Of a DNA stretch of 64,000 nucleotides, positions 23,601 to 33,789 are shown piece by piece. Where the stretch lies: assembly GCA_011009095.1 (NCBI GenBank), contig VTPC01003680.1:99350-163349 (forward strand), read 5' to 3'. This DNA is from Ignelater luminosus. Taxonomy: Eukaryota > Arthropoda > Insecta > Coleoptera > Elateridae. The position numbers and the translations under genes were made by a program. The notes under the pieces are model-generated. The model was given only the letters and a program-made list of their open reading frames with translations. It did no database searches and was not told the DNA's origin. Within the stretch, counting starts at the first letter, position 1; every line of letters starts with the position of its first letter.

Positions 23601-24277
23601 GAGATATGCAAAAATGCTAGAAAGCATTCTATACCTTATAAGGTTACTTATTTAGAACATTCATTCTTCAAAAACTATGCAAACCCCACAATGTACAAGT
23701 CGATCTGTCCTGGATTGAAGAAAGGTGACGCCAAAGTTACTGACATCCGCTGTTTGAAGTATTCTGACGACGGAAAAATTTATTACAAACTAAATTTTGA
23801 AGAAGCTTCAAGAAGATCCAGACGAAAATGACAGGATCCAAAACCATCATTAAGCCATCCTATAGACAAAATGCAAGCATTTCGTGAAGCAAATTTTCCA
23901 AATTTGTACGACAGTAGGTTGAAGATAACGGAAGCAAAGTACAACCATCTGCAAGAACTGAAAAGTATAATACTAAGGGACTACCACTCCTTTTATGAGG
24001 AGTTGCCATTTTAACGGACTGCTTCAATCCATGAAAAGGTCAAAATTACCATCGTTACATGTATTTTTACTAACATTTTGTTTTATTTGACATTTTTATA
24101 TGTTTTCAAATATAATATACCGTAATTATCTCATTATTCCAATTTCTAGTATTTTATTTAAAACCTTATACTCATTGTCAGACCACTTAACTCCAAATTT
24201 AAATTTTTCAAACCACGTATCTTTTATACAGATACCGTGTAACTCCTTAACGTAGCTATTTCTAACCTGGTAACTCC
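20606..24277 (+). mobile_element. Element C: candidate DNA transposon with motif arrays
   Basis: A 16-bp motif, consensus CAAACCACGTAACTCC, brackets a broken gene. Direct copies lie at 20606-20622, 20686-20701, 20735-20745 (partial) and 20773-20788. Inverted copies lie at about 20993-21007, 21045-21058, 21203-21212, 21235-21249 and 21318-21333. Direct copies follow the gene at 24179-24194, 24209-24219 (partial), 24231-24246 and 24262-24277. Arrays of short repeats inside both ends are where transposases bind in several DNA transposon superfamilies. I found no clear terminal inverted repeat or target duplication, so the outer borders are approximate and the classification is an inference. Confidence 0.55.
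21380..24014 (+). pseudogene. Element C protein, DUF7869-like RNase-H-fold candidate
   Basis: One long protein can be followed to the stop at 24014. Its acidic N-terminus contains an internal duplication. Then come a Cys block (CKCKGKTFHCKTLTETEKQK, about 22410), VCKKTLLAILGIGE, SHYCRASSQKLYLEP (22845), LSLYRPKKDQCDICRAYK with a CxxC (23015), VYTVDLQSLLLYPK (23160), FSDGCNYQN (23403) and KGHTQMECDSMHSTIER (23508), ending FYEELPF. DLQ, FSDGC and the acid after GHTQME look like the three acidic sites of an RNase-H/DDE fold. I recall this family as DUF7869 in uncharacterised insect proteins. Lesions: TAG 21896, TAG 22058, frame changes near 22585, 22825 and 23158, TAA 23202, TGA 23829. The start is uncertain; an acceptor-like ag at 21380-21381 may begin the first coding exon. 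Confidence 0.7.
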
Positions 24278-24279
24278 AT

Positions 24280-25405
24280 TGTAATTATTAATATGTTTAA
24301 TTATATAACAATATGGCCTATATACATCTCAGAATACTTTAAACTTTATTGTTAAGAATAAACAATAATAATTTATCTATTCACTGTCGAATAAATCAGT
24401 TTTTTGTTCCTCTATGATTTCAACCTTTTAATATCATTACAATATGTATAATAAATTGTGAATACTGCAATAATTGTAACGAAAAAGATAACAAGCTTTT
24501 TTCTGAAATACTTTTAAACCGCCACACTCTGTTATCATACATTACAAGTGCTACTTTTGCAATGTTTACCACACAAACCATACTTCAGCACGTTTCCTGA
24601 TTGACAGTTTGTTGAGTTTGCGACTATTGACAATTTTTTTATGCTCGAAAAATTATAACCTGTACGTCTTGAACCAACAAAACACATGTCAACAACTACC
24701 GTTAAGATGTCTACTATAAAACATTGGACGTTATAATGCAGCAGCAGTGGTTTGAAATTTTTCACTGTAAACTTATACCATTCTTGTAGCTGATATGTAA
24801 AATGTTTCAGTCTTTCTGGTTAATTATATCTAAAATTGCATTTTTTTGCTACTTGGATATATACGAACACATATTTCAAGCAGATTTTAATTAAAAACCA
24901 AGAATCTCAACAAGTAGAACGCTAATACATCACAACAGAACAGAGCATACGAGCTCTATGAATACTAACCTCCATTATTACCAAGTTTCCACATTAACTA
25001 CAGCTTTTATGACTTTTTTAATTAAACCACTGCGATGTATTCATTTTGACTAATGAACGAAAAACCTATTTAACATTCTACTTTTAATATTTTGGTTACC
25101 GTAACTGCATAGACGTAATTTCCCTACTTTGTATACAGAAACACTAAAATAGTGCTAGAAAAAGAGGACTTTTAGCAAGCCACGAATTTACTACTAAATA
25201 AGCACAAAAGGGATTAGAAAATGTAGCAAAGACTATAAAATATTATTTGTACTAACATAAGTAAAACAGAACGTCCAAAATCCGTGGCTACACCAGAATA
25301 TGATAGCAATAACATAGTGCTTTATCACATTATCTATCGGTTAGAATCAGGCTGTCCACGGTCAACATTTTAAACTTTTATTATCATACCAAATTGTAGA
25401 CAAGA
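24280..25405. other. AT-rich interval between elements C and D
   Basis: No gene recognised on either strand. Ends of elements C and D must lie at its margins. No inverted pair was found that would delimit them. Confidence 0.35.
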
Positions 25406-25977
25406 AAATGCAATTTTGTCTAACGTTCCATTTTTGCATACCCTAAAATTGATGATCATCATAACATCATCACATCAATGTGGGTAAGATGTGAGCTTAA
25501 CAAACTCAACCAGTTAAGCTTATCAAGACATGAAAAGCAGACTTCCAATAGGCATTTTGTCCATTTTTTAAAAAATGAACTTTGCGGCAAAAACTGTTCT
25601 TATGTTACGTCTCTATCTTGCTAGACATATCTTGACTTCCAAAACATATTTTGTCCCGTATAAACTGCACTAAGAAAACCTCCTGGACTTTTAAATAGCT
25701 TTTTGTCCTTCACGCTTGCCCTAACAAAACGTATTTAGTCCATCATCATAGTTGACAACCGTTTAGCATTTTGTCCCATATGAAACCTACACTGAAATAT
25801 TGCAAAACCTGCAAAGGGAGTTTTATCTCACATAAACTTACGTATATGCGCATAGTAGCAAATGCTTAATATTAATGTTATATTCATTTGTGTCAAGACT
25901 GTTGCAGTGTTGATTACGCGGTAAATTTATTGTTTAGGTAATTACATATGTACGTACGTATGTAAATATCTTCTGTA

Positions 25978-27831
25978 ATGGATAGTGAGCACGTAGTTGG
26001 TGATTCAGATCGTGGTAGTCGTAAAAGGCAACGCAATACAACTTCAAAAGAACGAAAAAAAGAAATTAGGTAAGTCCGTAAGTTTTATAGGTTAAGAAAT
26101 GCTCTGCAGTTTGAACTCACGTTTAGGTATGGAAACCATGATCCAAATCTGGAGATGTTCAAAGTTCCGTGTAAACATAAAGATACTAATCGATTTAAGT
26201 GTAACTTGCTCAAAGTAGACGATATCCAATTTTGCCGGGAAAAGTTTTTTAAACATCCTAACAAAATAAAACAAGATGTTCTGCTTTCACACTGTATTAC
26301 GATAAAAATTCCACGACGAAAACGGTGCAGGAAAACCGAAAACCGAAAATCAAAAACATCACCAGTTTTTCCTAGAATACAGTCTATGTACAAAACATTG
26401 TAGACTAGAAGTGTGCCAAAAAATGTCTCTAGCTATATTTAGTGTCGGTCAAAAGAGGGTCCAGACAATTGCAAAGCAAATGAAAACTGGGACTGGCATT
26501 TCAGAAAAACGTGGAGGAGATGCGAAATCCAGAAACTATGTAGACAAAAAAAAAGATTAGAAAGTTTATTGTAACTCTAAAAGGCAAAGAGAGTCACTAT
26601 GGTCGTGCCAAATCACGGCAAATTTATTTATCTTCTGAAATGAACATTACTACTTTACACAAACTTTATAACGATAGTGTAACCAAAGAGTATAAGGTGA
26701 ATTACAAGTTCGTTAGCCGTTTATTCAACAACGATTTTAACATCGGCTTTGGAAGTCCTGCTACGGATGTCTGTGGCTTTTGCGAAAGACATCAAAATCA
26801 GATATCGATAAGCAAAGATAAAACTGAACAACAGACTAGTGACAAACTTACGCGTTCACAAGCTTTGAGCCAAGCACTTTTACAAATTGCTGAATGAAAA
26901 TTCAGAAAATGCAATTACTTTCTGTTTTGACTTGCAGCAAGTGAAAGGCTTGCCTAGAGTTCCTATCAGTGAAGCCTTCTATGCCCAGCAGCTGTCATTT
27001 TATGCTTTTTGCGTAACCGATGTTACAACTCGTCATCCAGTATTTTATACATGGACAGAAGATCAAGCCTCTCGAGGTTGTGTTGAAATTGGCTCTGCAC
27101 TATTATATTTTGTACGACACGTAAATATTCCAGAAGATATCTTGACACTACGATTTTTTTTCCAGTGGTTGTGCCGGACAAAATAAGAATAGTCATATTG
27201 TGCACATGCTTATGACGTGGTTACATAACGAAGCACCACCCATAATCAAGAACATAACATTGTATCTTTCAGTTGGAGGTCATTTGTATATGCCTGCTGA
27301 TAGGGTGTTTGGCAGTGTAGTAAAGAACCCAGAAAAATATTACGAGTTGTACTCAAAGATTGGTTTACTACGCAAACTGGGTACTGACTGGAAAATCTAC
27401 AATATTAAAGATGCTTTGCGTTCTATGAATAAGATTCGAGGAATTTCTGAAGCCAAAAGAATAGTAATAATAAAACGGCCAGAGAAAAAAAACAGTTGTG
27501 GTAAAGACGGAGATTTTCTACCGAAATGATGATCTAGGACAAAAATTTGTTAGCTTGTTAAAGAAAGGCAAAAACTAGACAATATTAAGTTTCCTGATGT
27601 AAATTTGGTTCATGAAATTAAACATAAAAAGCTAGTAAGTCTGCATAAACTGCTTCTTCAGTTAGCAACAGAAAATTGGCTTGAGGACACAGACCTTTAG
27701 TGGTTACTTGCTGTGTTTGCACCTGATATGAACAATCATGAAGATACTAACTCCCAAACCGAGGACGACGATGAGGATGTTCATGAACATGTTTGCGAAT
27801 GTAACGAGGATGATGGGGGCATAAAAATTTA
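25978..27831 (+). pseudogene. Element D protein, DUF7869-like, with a small intron
   Basis: Exon 1 starts at ATG 25978 (MDSEHVVGDSDRGSRKRQRN). An intron at 26070-26126 joins it in frame to YGNHDPNLEMFKVPCKHKD. Then follow KPNKI-type HPNKIKQDVLLS, VCQKMSLAIFSVGQKRVQT (26415), ESHYGRAKSRQIYLS (26590), VCGFCERHQNQ with CxxC (26770), FCFDLQQVKGLPRV (26923), SGCAGQNKNSHIVHM (27164) and GHLYMPADRVFGSV (27278), ending in an acidic tail at 27831. It parallels element C block for block. The FSDGC box reads FSSGC, so the middle acidic residue is lost. Breaks include the stop at 26401, shifts near 26550 and 26890, a shift in the T run at 27154-27161, and later stops. Function in transposition is inferred. 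Confidence 0.7.
26070..26126 (+). other. 57-bp GT-AG intron in element D
   Basis: The donor is AG|GTAAGT at 26068-26075 and the acceptor is CGTTTAG| ending at 26126. Exon 1 ends in phase 2; splicing makes an AGG codon and continues exactly in the frame that encodes YGNHDPNLEMFK. Unspliced, the frame does not join. Intron length is typical of short insect introns. Confidence 0.75.
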
Positions 27832-29784
27832 ATAATTTGCGTATATGTAATAGAGTTTATAAGTTTATAGTTTTGTTTTTTTCTGTAGTATTTGTAATGT
27901 TGTTCTAGTAAAGGTTTACTTTCTTCCTGATGACGTTGATGTACTTTACATTTCCATTCATTTCCATGCCTGGGACAAACAAAAAGCATTTTGTCGATCT
28001 TTGACAAACAACATGACTTTTGTCCATCTATTTTTCCAAAAATGACCTTGAAAACTTTCATAATTATTTTTCCTGATAATACCAGACAATTACACAAATG
28101 CCTTCCCACAGTTTAGTCTATTCTTATTTTATTTCAAAACAGTTGTTGGCCACGGCCACTAACTAACGGTATAGCATGCCACATACTGTCTTACTCTAAA
28201 ATTACATAGTAGTCTGCTATTAAAATTTGTACCTACAGTCTTTATTCCTTTAAATATCTACCTATTTTACGTTATAGACCATAAAAATGCCAAAAGCTAA
28301 AAATCACGAAGTTTATTGGAAAAAATATAACGAGAATAAGTTAAAAAATGCCATTGAAGCCATAAACAATGGAATGTCAAAGAGAGAAGCGGCTAAAGTG
28401 TTCTGTATTCCACGTTCAACTTTACAATTTAGAATGTATGAAAAGTTTAATCAGACAAGACACGGATCAACAACAGTTTTAACCCACGAAGAAGAATTAT
28501 GTTTAGTCGTTTAGTCGAGTGGATAAAAGAATGTCACCAAAAGGGATTCCCGAGAAGAAAAGATAACATTCAGCAGTCAGTCAAACAATTTTTGGATTCA
28601 AATCCTTGAGAAAACGTTTATGGCAAGACATCCAGAAATCGCTGTTAGAAAACCAGAAGCAGTTACCTCAGCATCCGCCAATGTGAGCCAGAAAGGCATT
28701 AAAGGATGGTTTCAAAACATTTACCAGTAGTTAGAGAAAAAGGGTCTCTTAGATGTTCTTAACGACCCAAGTCGCACATATAATGCCGATGAAACCGGAT
28801 TTCCTCTTTGTCCATTAACTAGAAGGGTGCTAGCACCAAAAGGATCTCAAAATGTCTATGAGGTAGAAAGGAGTCTATCAAAAACTTCAACAACTGTCCT
28901 ATTTGTATTCGATGCCTAAGAGGTAACTGCTCTTCCGCTTATTGTTTATCCATATAAGAGATTGCCCAAAGATATCGCAAATTCTGTTCCGAAAGAGTTC
29001 GGCATTGCTTGTAGTGATTCAGGATGGATGAAAAGTGAGATATTCTTTGAATACGTTGCAAACATATTTTACAAATTTCTCCAATCAAGAAATGCGAAAT
29101 TTCCCGTAATATTATTCGTCGACGGCCATAAAACCCATTTAGACCGAAGGTTAACCGAACTCTGTAGTAAGTTGCAAATAATCCTTGTGGCACTATATTC
29201 CAATGCCTCAAGAATATTGCAACCAGCGGATGTATCTGCATTTAAGCCATTGAAAAATGGCTGGAGACGTGGTGTCAGTGAATGGAGAAGAAGTCACCCT
29301 ATAGAAACGCTAGGCAAGATACACTTTGCTTCCCTGCTAAAAACGGTGAATGACACCACCGAAAGACCATGTATTATAGTCAATGGCTTCAAGGCTTGTA
29401 GTCTATATCCATGGGACCCAGAAGCGATTGATTACAGTAAATGCTTAGGAAGCAATAAAGTCAGAGCTTTTCAAGATGAGACTGCGACAATTGGTTTAAC
29501 ATATAATGAGTTTAAAAACATGCTCGGAGAAGAACGTGTTAACGGGTTTGCCGCTTATAATGAATTAAACGAAAATTTGGAGATGAACATTTTATATTCC
29601 ATATGAAAGAGGTTTTTAAATTCAAAAGAGTCTGAGACAAGATTGAGAACAATAATGCACGGGAAGAAAACAACTTAGACCCAGAAAAAGCACCACTTAA
29701 TAATCTGGACCTCGAAAACGTCAGTGTTGAAGTAGGAGATATAGTAAACCTAGAAGATGTTGACATCATTAATATTCCTACATA

Positions 29785-30682
29785 CGAGGTGTGTGAGAAA
29801 AGTAATGAGACTGGCAACACTGCGGGAGATCTGGCAACGTTGTGTCTACCGGCCTGTGCTAAACCGGTTTGTTTATCGCTTCCACTTCCTCAGTCCGAGT
29901 TACAACTCCGTACAGCTAACACATTATTTTTGACAGCGCCATCAGTGAAGTTGTGTTTTTGTTGTGTGTTACAGAAATGGAGCATCGGAATTTAGAGCAA
30001 CGTTGTGCAATAAAGTTTTGTGTTAAACTTGGTGAATCCGCGAGTGTGACTTTTGAAAAGTTGAAACAGGTCTATGGGGAACAGTGCTTATCAAGAGCAC
30101 AAGTTTTCCGCTGGCACAAATCATTTTCGGACGGCCGAGAACACGTTGAAGATGAACCTCGCTCAGGGAGACCTTCAACTTCAAAAACTGACGAAAACGT
30201 TGAACGTGTGAGGGCTCTTGTGAGATCAGACCGTCGTTTAACAATAAGGATGATGAGTGAACAGTTAAATTTAAACACTTTCACCGTGCATCAAATTTTG
30301 ACAGACATCATGACAATGCTCCGTGTGACACAGCAATTTCCATCAGTGACTTTTTGACCTCAAAACGCATTACTGTTGTTCCTCATCCCCCCTATTCACC
30401 TGATTTGAGTCCTTGTGACTTTTTCCTTTTCCCGAAATTGAAACATGTTCTAAAAGGACGTCATTTTGGAACTCTGGAGAACATTCAAAAGACTGTGACC
30501 GACCAGTTAAAAGCCATACCAGTTGAAGACTTCCAGCGCTGCTACCAAGAGTGGGAACAACGACTCCGCCGGTGTATAGCTGCCGAAGGGAACTACTTTG
30601 AAGGGGATAACATTGTTGTTTGAAAAAAATAAAAACTTTGGTTAGTATGAAATCAGTCTCATTACTTTTCTCACATACCTCG
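29785..30682 (+). mobile_element. Deleted mariner C, copy 1
   Basis: The 898-bp element has 29-bp inverted ends (starting CGAGGTGTGTGAGAAAAG) that differ at one position, and TA duplications at 29783-29784 and 30683-30684. Removing it rejoins the pogo-type host as IPTYVTNNDG. It carries an intact DNA-binding N-terminal frame and the C-terminal catalytic end, but lacks some 390 bp in between compared with a 1.29-kb mariner. Another copy with the same internal junction lies at 54223-55097. Confidence 0.97.
29977..30357 (+). CDS. Truncated mariner protein, DNA-binding part only
   Basis: From ATG 29977 the frame encodes 126 residues. It starts MEHRNLEQRCAIKFCVKLGE, has a first helix-turn-helix (SRAQVFRWHKSF), the linker DGREHVEDEPRSGRPSTSK, and a second helix-turn-helix (LTIRMMSEQLNLNTFTVHQI). 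After QILT it runs across the deletion junction into about 18 out-of-frame residues and stops. The lost segment holds the first catalytic aspartate (GDESW). The rest of the family's C-terminus follows in another frame: HHDNAPCDTAIS, YSPDLSPCDFFLFPKLKH, and GNYFEGDNI to 30621. The product, if made, could bind mariner ends but not cut. Expression is not shown. Confidence 0.6.
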   Translation: MEHRNLEQRCAIKFCVKLGESASVTFEKLKQVYGEQCLSRAQVFRWHKSFSDGREHVEDEPRSGRPSTSKTDENVERVRALVRSDRRLTIRMMSEQLNLNTFTVHQILTDIMTMLRVTQQFPSVTF

Positions 30683-31564
30683 TATGTTACTAACAATGAT
30701 GGAACTTTAGAACCCCTTATAAAAGAAACTTCATCAGAATTTAAGAACCTGCAAGAGAGTGCCAAAAATAAACTTACTGTACTATCGGATATAACTTTAT
30801 CAAGTGATCCTGAAAATGAACCTCTTCAAAATTATTTGTACTGGCCGCAGACGCCGGTAAGAAAAGCCAAACATGAAGTTGAAAAGACTCTTTTTATTCT
30901 TACATCCTCGACATATAAAGAAATGCAAGACCGGAAAGAAAAAGTAACAACTGAAAAAGAAAAGGAAAAAGAGAGCCAAAAATTAGAAAGGGAAAACAAA
31001 CGTAAGAAACAAATTGAACAAAAAAGTAAAAAGAAGATTAAGGGAAATACCCTACCTTTAAATAAAGAGAAACAGCAAAGTGAAAATAAAATGGTATCTA
31101 CAGAATCATGTTCGTCGCATGTTAGTAAGTCACCTTTTTTGAATCATATTGTTATCGGCGATATGGAAACAATGCCAGCAGAAGAAAATTTACTAGAAGA
31201 TATTGAAATGGAACCAGAAACAATAACTAAAATAAATTATAAAACAGATGAACAAAAACCATATCCAACACCAACTATTAAACCATATAATTTTAAAGAA
31301 AACTATTACAGCGGTAAAACTTTTGTTAACAGAAGTAGCTTCTTAATGGATGTTAAAAAAATTTACTTTTTTATATTAATCAAAATGTATTTTTCCTATG
31401 AAGTTAAATACGAAAAATTCCTAAAGGGGCCAATAACTGTACCGTTTACCCTATATGATCCAAAAAAAATACAAAACAAAATCAATAATAAAAACCACAC
31501 GACACACATTGTCCATTGTAATTTTGACTCATTTATTTTGGTGTGTCAATGGCTCACTTGTTGA

Positions 31565-33785
31565 TTTGTTAATCAAGTGATTTACAAACAAAATTTATAA
31601 TTAAATAAAAATCTTATACAAAAAGAATTAACTATCAAAACTCAATTAACGCTTGTCCTAGGAACTGCCAGAGGCTTCAGGTTCTGTTGGTCTTCAGAAT
31701 CTTTTTTTGTTTGATTTATTTTAATACAAAAAGGTAGTTGAAGAATATACAAATTTTATTTTTAACTTTAAAGAACTAAAAACTTAGCTGTCTCTTACTT
31801 TCTATCTTACCAACTTAATTAGCCAGATTTCTCACTGACCCGAATATGATCTTGATCTACTTATTTAAACAAAGATTCTAATGACCTATGTAGAATTTCA
31901 AAAGTTGCTGACAACAATCGAGTTTTCTTATTTTATTTTATTACTAAGATAATTTCCTTTTTACCTCTTACAAAACTTACACATTAACTGAACATTTTTT
32001 TTATAATAAAGATAATTTCTATAAATTGACGTATATGCAGTTTTACTTTTTTATAATGGTAAATATTTTATTTTCTGTTTCTGAATTGCCTGACTATTTA
32101 ACAAAAGGTGGTCATTTCTACATGCGTTCTAAAAATAATTATAATTATTTGGAATTTCTTTAACTTGTTTCGTTGTTTTGCATAACATGTAATTAATTCC
32201 CATAAACATTAAATTATGACACAAATTTAGAGAAATCAACATAAAGCTAAAGAAAGCTCTATTGGTTCAAATTGGAAGACACCCTGTATACTCATCATAA
32301 TGTAAAACGCATCCCGTTACATCTTTGTGTTCATTTTTCTAATTACGCATGTGATAGTCTTGACTTTGTTGCATGCATGTGAAATAGCATAATAATCCAA
32401 TTCAGCAAAACGATAACTTTTCCTCTTAAGAATATGCGTTTTTTTGCAACGATTTAGCATGATAATTGTCTACATAATTATTTATAATGTACCACCGATT
32501 TTGTCAAGTTAATTACCATCCATACATTTTGTTTCAATTGTAATAATCAATTTGATATTTAATTCCAAATATAAATACTTTTTGTTAAACATTGTAACGG
32601 GAAATGCTTATGGTTGCACCCAGAGGCTGCAAATTGAAATTGCGACTGGAGGTCACAATGTCATTAAACTGGTGACAAGTTGATTTGTGGCTAATCTCTA
32701 TTTGTGCCTTTCTGGTATTGATTAGAATTGCAGTACGTTTAGAATGTAACTGTCTCGAAATCTGAGACGTCTTACAAAGTCAGTGACCTCTATTTAATTA
32801 GAACTGTTTCTTGGCTGCTTAGTTAAACTGAGAAACACTACACGTGTCCTTTAAAGAGGATATCGATACCTTTAAAATCATTTTTAATGCTTAGACGTAT
32901 TGAAAGATACTGGCAATCCCAAAGGTTTCTATTTGTTTTCAATTTCTTTCTTCTCTTATGGAAAGTGTATCTTGTAGCGCATAACAAAGAGTTTTATTTT
33001 CAGATCCTTTTTTATCTCTACGTAATTTTTTACTTTCAGTCCGATAGCCATTGTAATGATAATATATGTTTCTTTAAACAAACTTAAGGTATGCTTCAGG
33101 CTATTCTTATTATTATCAGTGTCTGCGCACGTCTCTTTCAAGAGTTTCTGATTCAACTTTTAACAAGTATTTCAATCTCCCGATCCAAAATAAAAATGAG
33201 TTTAAGTCACACATAAAGGTCACATTAGAGAAGCAACAGTTACCTTGAAAGATGTTTATGTTATAAGAATAAAGAAGTTTCTGAATTCCTAACTCTTCAA
33301 GCTTGCTGGTTTTCTTGTAAATTTAATTTTGAGTAAGTGTACTTTTTCCAAACTTCGAGGCATTTTTCTTGAACTTTCTTCTCTCTTAATATATGAAAGT
33401 ATATTTTTTACCTCCTAGATCCCATCTGTAATGAGCAGATTTTGTAATTAGGAAGAAATGCATCCTTTTTTCTGTGGTTGGTCCACATTTTCATGGTATC
33501 TTGGGATGAGATTTGCAAGATCAAGAAACAGTTTGCACAATTTTGAATTTTCTTTGAGCTACCACAGCCAAAACTGCTCCTAAAATCCTTTGGGGCGTAA
33601 CTTCCTGTGGGGATAATCCTGGATAATTTCAAAGAAACGTGATTACCCACATAAAAGGCATAAAAGTGCACAATAGGTTTCAATGACCGTACTGCAGAGT
33701 TTCGACTTATCTTCCCACACAATTCGTATCTGTTTTCGAAATGTTTCTATCGGGCTTGGTTTTTGAGTAACATGCGATTCAATTT
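31565..33785. other. AT-rich interval, no gene seen
   Basis: No recognisable protein on either strand; a 104-codon minus-strand frame at 33408-33722 has no motif I know. The sequence ACACCCTGTATAC at 32278-32290 is a motif often seen at ends of insect interspersed repeats and also appears at 44620 and, inverted, at 35192. Confidence 0.4.
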
Positions 33786-33789
33786 TTGA

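Larger units (their letters stand above)
25410..28029 (+). mobile_element. Element D: relative of C with a different motif array
   Basis: Copies of a motif with consensus AGCATTTTGTCCCATA precede the gene at 25410-25420, 25551-25563, 25644-25660, 25697-25710, 25730-25744 and 25765-25780, and a weak one lies at about 25817-25833. After the gene, direct copies lie at 27985-27999 and 28015-28029, and inverted TGxxACAAAC-type copies at about 27971-27984 and 28002-28015. The gene inside is homologous to that of element C while the flanking motif is different. Outer borders, inverted ends and target duplication were not resolved. Confidence 0.5.
28287..31564 (+). pseudogene. Pogo-type transposase gene, split by a mariner
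   Basis: ATG 28287 opens MPKAKNHEVYWKKYNENK with a psq-type helix-turn-helix (AIEAINNGMSKREAAKVF, then IPRSTLQFRM). Broken frames continue with MARHPEIAVRKPEAVTSASA, then YNADETGFPLC (about 28780), the first catalytic block. An open part, 28962-29606, carries FVDGHKTHLD and ILQPADVSAFKPLKNGW, the second and third. All three aspartates remain. The tail is interrupted at 29783 by an 898-bp mariner and resumes at 30683 as YVTNNDGTLEPL. It ends with the pogo/jerky-like block LFILTSSTYKEMQ and a lysine-rich region near 30890-31060. Stops near 28512, 28608, 28730, 28918 and 29606 break the front half; the last 290 codons are open. No pogo ends were resolved. Confidence 0.88.

Noticed and set aside
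28140-28160. CAGTTGTTGGCCACGGCC as a possible pogo inverted end
   Set aside because: No complementary sequence was found downstream of the pogo-type gene near 31.5-31.8 kb.
33408-33722. 104-codon minus-strand frame downstream of the FPRISDAKIKEG family relic
   Set aside because: It does not match the C-terminal end of that family and has no recognised domain.
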